The notes under the pieces: generated by a model | What the model was told of the DNA's origin: nothing | Database searches by the model: none | Seen by the model: the letters and a program-made list of their open reading frames with translations, nothing else | In this document: positions 33,410 through 37,543 of the stretch, piece after piece | Layout of the letters: every line of letters starts with the position of its first letter | Position numbering within the stretch: position 1 is the first letter of the stretch | Translations under genes and position numbers: made by a program | Assembly (NCBI GenBank): GCA_017882145.1 | Contig: JADGQB010000008.1 | Location: forward strand, 1-37,543 | Direction of reading: 5' to 3' | DNA length: 37,543 nt | DNA from: Anaerolineales bacterium | GTDB lineage: Bacteria; Chloroflexota; Anaerolineae; Anaerolineales; Villigracilaceae

Positions 33410-34081
33410 CTAAGCAAACCGTAAATATTTCTGGGGTGGTGGTGTGCAGCCAGCATATTGACCGCGGTACTCCTCCGGCATCAAGTTCGCAATCTGGCTC
33501 ATGATTTCATCGACCATCTCCTGGCGGACTTTGGCGTTCACCTTTTCCCCGTGCGCGTCCAGCATGAAGGGTTTGCCTACGCGGATGTGAAAATCCGATC
33601 GCTTCAGATGCCGGATATTCTCCGGAAAATCCTCTCCACCCCAATGCACAACTGGCAGGATGGGTGCGCCGGAATGCAAGGCGATCAAAACGATCCCTGG
33701 TTGTCCGCTTAATAATTTGCCATCATATGAACGGGTCCCTTCCGGAGCGACTGCCAGGATGTCTTCGTCTGCCAGGCAAACCAGGCAACGACGCAGTGCA
33801 TCCACATCGGCTACCCCGCGATGGATTGGAATGGCCTCCCAGAGGTTAAATAGCCAACCCATGAACTTGTTATCCCAAGTTTCGATCTTTGCAAGACCGA
33901 TCATCCGGCGCGGCTGGAGATGTGCCAGCAACAACGGCACCTCGAGCGAGTTTATGTGATTTACTGCCAGGATTAAAGGCCCGTGCATCGGTACCTGGGA
34001 AAGTTCAGGTTTGTCTATACGACAGAGAATGCTCGTCCCCACCCGGATCGCCCAGGCGACAAAAGAATGTAGAGGCTTCAT
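33410..34081 (-). CDS. 1-acylglycerol-3-phosphate acyltransferase-like protein (PlsC family)
   Basis: A 223-residue LPLAT-family acyltransferase. The catalytic block I reads NHINSLE, that is H-x4-E instead of the usual H-x4-D; block III is intact (APEGTRSYDG). An N-terminal hydrophobic helix would anchor it to the membrane. Its partner upstream is a diacylglycerol kinase-like lipid kinase with which it overlaps by 4 bases (ATGA), so both probably act in phosphatidic acid metabolism. Confidence 0.82.
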   Translation of the reverse strand: MKPLHSFVAWAIRVGTSILCRIDKPELSQVPMHGPLILAVNHINSLEVPLLLAHLQPRRMIGLAKIETWDNKFMGWLFNLWEAIPIHRGVADVDALRRCLVCLADEDILAVAPEGTRSYDGKLLSGQPGIVLIALHSGAPILPVVHWGGEDFPENIRHLKRSDFHIRVGKPFMLDAHGEKVNAKVRQEMVDEIMSQIANLMPEEYRGQYAGCTPPPQKYLRFA

Positions 34082-35010
34082 GCCACCGGATTCTGTGTTA
34101 CGAATTCGATCTGTGCCGGCAGCAACTCAATGGTTAATTCCTTGCCCTCAAAGCAGACTGTTTCGCCATCACAGTGCACCGGTAAACTGCCGGAGACCGC
34201 AGTCGCCACCACCTTGCGACCCTTATCCATTTGTACTTCTTTCTGGGTGGCCTGAGTGCCCTTCATGAAATAGGGAATGAGACCGAAAATGCGCAGCTGG
34301 CTGGCTGAACGGGCAATGCATAGATTGAACCAGCCATCCCCGGGATCGCCGTTAGGTGCAAAGAAAAAACCTCCGCCCATTCGCCGACCGTTCATGATGG
34401 AGATCATTAATGCCGGCTGGGTTAATTCCTTGCCTTCATACTGCAATCGCACGGTCGGTGCTTTGTAATATATAAAGACGGTTTCAATCGCAGCGATCAA
34501 ATAAAGCAGCAGACCGCGCATCCAGCGGATTTTCGCCGCTACAAAGCCGGTCTCGGCATCGAAGCCAATCCCAACGCCATTACCGAAGTAACGCCCATCC
34601 GGATAATCTCCACCTTTGACAATGCCGACATCCATGCGGCGGCGATAATTTTCAGCCAGGATTTTGCAGCCGATCTCGATCCCGCCGGGAATATTCATGC
34701 CGTAGGCGAAATCATTTCCCGTACCCACTGCAATCTGCCCCATGGCAGTCTTGTCGAAACCAGCCATTTTGGCACGCATCAACCCATTCAAGGCCTCGTT
34801 AGCAGTCCCATCGCCACTGGCAACGATTACCACTTCATAGCCTTCCCTGGCGCCTTGCTCTGCCAGGTCAGCTGCATGCCATGGACGTTCGGTCAGAACG
34901 AGCTTGTAATCCAAGGAATATCTTTGCAGCTCTTTTTCAATTAAAGAAAGCGATCGTCCGGCAAACCCCCGGCCGGAAGTCGGATTAACGATCAACAAAT
35001 AACGAGGCAT
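34078..35010 (-). CDS. Diacylglycerol/lipid kinase (DagK/YegS/LCB5 family)
   Basis: A 310-residue lipid kinase with the nucleotide-binding GDGTANEALNG, GTGNDFAYG and N-terminal VNPTSGRG motifs. Family members phosphorylate diacylglycerol or related lipids. The length is normal. It is first in a three-gene operon with the acyltransferase and the queuosine transporter. In Gram-positives DgkB of this family recycles diacylglycerol to phosphatidic acid, which fits the neighbouring acyltransferase. Confidence 0.88.
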   Translation of the reverse strand: MPRYLLIVNPTSGRGFAGRSLSLIEKELQRYSLDYKLVLTERPWHAADLAEQGAREGYEVVIVASGDGTANEALNGLMRAKMAGFDKTAMGQIAVGTGNDFAYGMNIPGGIEIGCKILAENYRRRMDVGIVKGGDYPDGRYFGNGVGIGFDAETGFVAAKIRWMRGLLLYLIAAIETVFIYYKAPTVRLQYEGKELTQPALMISIMNGRRMGGGFFFAPNGDPGDGWFNLCIARSASQLRIFGLIPYFMKGTQATQKEVQMDKGRKVVATAVSGSLPVHCDGETVCFEGKELTIELLPAQIEFVTQNPVA

Positions 35011-35052
35011 CAGAATATCTCCTTGGGTCGATTTATGGGTGGCGTGTCATAA

Positions 35053-35108
35053 AAAGAAGGGAGAAATCGGGGGTGTGCAGGTATTTGCACATCCACATTC
35101 CCTTCTTT
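35053..35108 (-). promoter_or_regulatory. Large hairpin in the dagK 5' region
   Basis: An outer 10-bp perfect stem (35053-35062 with 35099-35108) encloses an inner 9-bp stem (35071-35079 with 35086-35094, one G-U; 6-base loop). On the minus strand it ends in TTTTT, like a terminator, 42 bases before the dagK start. A TATAAT lies directly upstream on that strand (35115-35120), so it may be a conditional attenuator in the dagK leader. Confidence 0.5.
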
Positions 35109-35188
35109 ATTGATATTATACAATTACGCTGTATTTTACTTTACAACACCGAGAAAGGGACATTGTTTCTGATACAATATCTTGAGAT

Positions 35189-36745
35189 ATGCTTATCCTC
35201 CTGCCTGTTTTCGGGTTGTGCCTGACCGCACTGGTATTAGTCATCCTGCGTTTATCCCGGCCCAAATTCAAATATACCTGGATGCTTGCCTCCGCAGGCG
35301 CAACTCTGGCTCTGGCAAGCGTATTTCTCTGGCAACTCCATTTCCCGATAAGTTTTTCCCTGCCGCCCTGGCAGCTGGTGACAGCCTTCTTCTATGCGCC
35401 CACCTGGCTGGCAGACGGAACTTCCTGGCCGTATGCCCTAGCCCTGGCTGCACTGGCCGCGGCGGTTATCTGGACCTCGGTTGTGCGAGCCGAAAATGAA
35501 CCCATGTCCTGGGCCGGGACTCTTACTTTGGTTGCCTTAGGGATTCTAGCCGTTGCCGCAGAAAACCCACTTACTTTGCTATTGGCGTGGTCGGCCATTG
35601 ACCTGTTTGAGTTAATCACAATGCTGCGGTCTACGGAAGGCGAGAGTCAGACCCAGGGAGTCATCATCGCCTTTGCAGCGCGTCTCGCCGGAACCGGACT
35701 CGTGCTGTGGGCGAATCTGGTCAGCGTTGCCTCCGGGACTCCTCTGGATTTTCGTTCCATTCCCCCCACCACTGGGATTTATTTGCTGATCGCAGTCGGC
35801 CTTCGCCTGGGAGTTCTACCGCTGCATCTCCCTTATCAGCAGGATAATGTTATCCGGCGCGGCCTTGGTACTACGCTCCGGCTTGTCTCGGCTGCGGCCA
35901 GTCTGGCCTTGCTGGCCCGCATACCAGCCCCAGCGTTAAAATCGGCGATCACACCCTATCTACTCATATTAGCGGCTATTGCCGCCCTGTATGCAGCCTG
36001 GATGTGGCTACGCGCATCTGATGAAATCCTTGGACGCCCATTCTGGATCTTAGGTTTTGCTTCCCTGGCTGTGGCAGAAAGCTTGCGCGGTAATCCAACC
36101 GGCACGACAGGTTGGGGAGTCGCCATGATCCTATGCGGTGGGGTGCTTTTCCTTTTTTCAGCCCGGCAGCGAAGTATTTTATGGTTGCCATTCTTCGGGC
36201 TCTGGGTGCTATCAACCCTGCCATTTTCCCTGACCGCGGCTGCCTGGCAGACTGGAAATTCCATCTCAAGTCTTTTTATTATCCCCTTCCTGCCCGCACA
36301 AGGCCTTCTGATGGCAGGTTTTTTTCGGCATACCCTTCATCCAGGCGAGACAAGCCTTGAATCGCAGGAAAAATGGGTTAAGGTAATCTACCCAACCGGC
36401 CTCCTGTTTCTGATGGCAGCCGCCATTCTGCTCGGTTTTTGGGGTTGGACTGGAGCGCGAACTATTGGTCTGTGGTGGTTGGCTATTGCAGTCCTACTAC
36501 TGGCCTCGGGCTTTACATTCCTGGGGATGAAGATCCTGGTCCGCACACCACCCAGTATTTTATCCACCCAATGGACACGGATTTTTCGACTCGATTGGCT
36601 GTATTCCTTATTGGCTGGTATCTATAACTTTCTTCACAGGGTCGCAGATATCCTCACCGGTTCTTTGGAGGGCGAAGGCGGCTTGCTCTGGTCGTTTTTG
36701 TTGCTGGTTTTGATCCTCTCAATCCTTTCGACGCGCGGCCGGTAG
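35189..36745 (+). CDS. Complex I-like proton-channel membrane subunit (NuoN/NuoL-like, divergent)
   Basis: A 518-residue protein with about 14 hydrophobic segments. The stretch GLRLGVLPLHLPYQQDNVIRR corresponds to the central conserved G-x-(L/F)K-x-G-x-x-P-x-H block of the antiporter-like NuoL/M/N subunits, here with Arg in place of the conserved Lys. An acidic residue in the fifth-helix region (AWSAIDLFELITML) matches the family's conserved Glu. It is the first of three coupled genes. No peripheral-arm subunit is visible in the window. Confidence 0.6.
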   Translation: MLILLPVFGLCLTALVLVILRLSRPKFKYTWMLASAGATLALASVFLWQLHFPISFSLPPWQLVTAFFYAPTWLADGTSWPYALALAALAAAVIWTSVVRAENEPMSWAGTLTLVALGILAVAAENPLTLLLAWSAIDLFELITMLRSTEGESQTQGVIIAFAARLAGTGLVLWANLVSVASGTPLDFRSIPPTTGIYLLIAVGLRLGVLPLHLPYQQDNVIRRGLGTTLRLVSAAASLALLARIPAPALKSAITPYLLILAAIAALYAAWMWLRASDEILGRPFWILGFASLAVAESLRGNPTGTTGWGVAMILCGGVLFLFSARQRSILWLPFFGLWVLSTLPFSLTAAAWQTGNSISSLFIIPFLPAQGLLMAGFFRHTLHPGETSLESQEKWVKVIYPTGLLFLMAAAILLGFWGWTGARTIGLWWLAIAVLLLASGFTFLGMKILVRTPPSILSTQWTRIFRLDWLYSLLAGIYNFLHRVADILTGSLEGEGGLLWSFLLLVLILSILSTRGR

Positions 36746-36747
36746 TC

Positions 36748-37332
36748 ATGACCGTTATTTTAAACTGGATCGCGCTTCTGATCGTTATCATCACCGCAAC
36801 CGGGCTGCTTTTTAGCCGGGATTGGCGTTGGAGCCTGGGCTTACTGGCAGGCCAATACCTGAGTGTTTTTTGGATGGTTCAGGCCCATTGGCCTATATCG
36901 ATGGCTGCGACAAAGCTTGTCACTGGCTGGATGGCATGCGCAGTGCTTGGTATCGCTCAACTCAATGCCAGGAGAGACCGGGAAACAGAAAGTACCTGGC
37001 TGCAAGGACGACTGTTTCAGATCTTCGCAGCCGGCATGGTCCTGGTAGCTACATTTGCAATATCTTTACGCGTAGCTACCTGGCTGGGATTAAGCTTGCC
37101 AGTTGCACTGGGCGGCCTTCTGCTGATCGGACTGGGACTTCTCCATCTCGGAATTACTTCCGATTCCTTCCAGGTTATCCTGGGTCTCTTGACGGTGCTG
37201 GGCGGATTTGAGATCCTTTACGCAGCGGTGGAAAGTTCTGCGTTGGTAACCGCACTTTTAGTTGTTGTAAACCTGGGACTGGCTGTGGCGGGTGCATACT
37301 TTGCGAATATAGCCCAGGAGAAGACTTCATGA
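36748..37332 (+). CDS. Small polytopic membrane protein, possibly NuoK/HyfE-like
   Basis: A 194-residue protein with about six hydrophobic helices. Position and size resemble HyfE-type proteins (which carry a NuoK-like part) between two antiporter-like subunits. No single decisive motif is visible, so the assignment rests mainly on context. It starts 2 bases after the upstream gene and overlaps the next by ATGA. Confidence 0.45.
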   Translation: MTVILNWIALLIVIITATGLLFSRDWRWSLGLLAGQYLSVFWMVQAHWPISMAATKLVTGWMACAVLGIAQLNARRDRETESTWLQGRLFQIFAAGMVLVATFAISLRVATWLGLSLPVALGGLLLIGLGLLHLGITSDSFQVILGLLTVLGGFEILYAAVESSALVTALLVVVNLGLAVAGAYFANIAQEKTS

Positions 37333-37543
37333 GCGCCCCGCTTCTATGGATCTTCCTCCCGCTGGCTCTGGCGGTTTTGCTCTTATTGCTGAACAACCAG
37401 AAGGTCATTCTCCTGGCAGCCTGTCTAGTAACCCTTTTTCTGACGATGGCGGCCTGGTTGCTTCCGATCGAATCTGCCCTCACCGTTGGCCAATGGACTT
37501 TCAAGCTTGCATCTTCCTTCCAAATCCTGGGCCGAAGCCTGAC
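37329..37543 (+). CDS. N-terminal part of a third complex I-like membrane subunit (cut by window edge)
   Basis: An open frame of 71 codons to the window edge that begins ATG 37329-37331 inside the previous gene's end. It starts SAPLLWIFLPLALAVLLLLL and continues as alternating hydrophobic helices, as in NuoM/NuoL/MrpD-type subunits. Identification is by context and general pattern only. Confidence 0.5.
   Translation, partial: MSAPLLWIFLPLALAVLLLLLNNQKVILLAACLVTLFLTMAAWLLPIESALTVGQWTFKLASSFQILGRSL

Noticed and set aside
1-37543. Insertion sequence, prophage or CRISPR array
   Set aside because: No transposase, integrase, phage gene, target-site duplication or regularly spaced repeat was seen.

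Overview
The window looks like chromosomal DNA of a monoderm Chloroflexota bacterium of the Anaerolineae type. This is inferred from gene content, not from a marker gene. It has a Tad (Flp) pilus locus with no secretin in view, a DegS/DegU-type two-component pair beside it, archaeal-style threonine synthase, GatCAB and AsnRS together, and complex I-like membrane genes. I saw no tRNA, rRNA, CRISPR array, insertion sequence or phage gene.

Layout. 1-1650 (minus): a small metal-handling cassette (YtkA/FixH-like protein, TauE/SafE-like membrane protein, stand-alone Cys-rich metal-binding domain). 1929-3281 (minus): OsmC-like protein, rhodanese and a SAM methyltransferase. 3533-5077 (minus): a DUF429 protein and GTP cyclohydrolase I. 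5140-12272 (minus): the tad genes cpaB-tadZ-tadA-tadB-tadC run straight on into comF and hpf, and the run ends at a strong terminator. The 50-residue Flp pilin lies just upstream (12508-12660), with its own promoter and its own terminator. 12881-14632 (minus): the two-component pair. 14713-20703 (minus): four polytopic membrane proteins, probably GT-C/GT87-type glycosyltransferases. 20704-21165 holds a decayed response-regulator fragment. 21166-25175 (plus): threonine synthase, LutA and a LutB-LutC fusion. 25172-25624 (minus): a DUF4870 protein.

The highlight is 25684-32360 (plus), an aspS-gatC-gatA-gatB-asnS operon. Its leader has a good promoter and a 26-codon ORF with six Asn and two Asp codons; seven of the eight codons 8-15 are Asn or Asp. 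The leader also has three mutually exclusive pairings (1:2 protector, 2:3 antiterminator, 3:4 terminator followed by a U-rich tract). It reads as a classical ribosome-mediated transcription attenuator that senses charged tRNA-Asn (and tRNA-Asp) and controls the genes that make Asn-tRNA. The AspRS carries the His/Gly pair associated with non-discriminating AspRS, so the operon seems to encode both the indirect (AspRS + GatCAB) and the direct (AsnRS) routes to Asn-tRNA.

Downstream of asnS, 32437-32614 looks like a 6S-type regulatory RNA with its own promoter and terminator. 32675-35010 (minus) is a diacylglycerol kinase, acyltransferase and queuosine-precursor transporter operon. 35189 to the window end (plus) begins an operon of complex I-like proton-channel subunits; its last gene is cut by the window edge.
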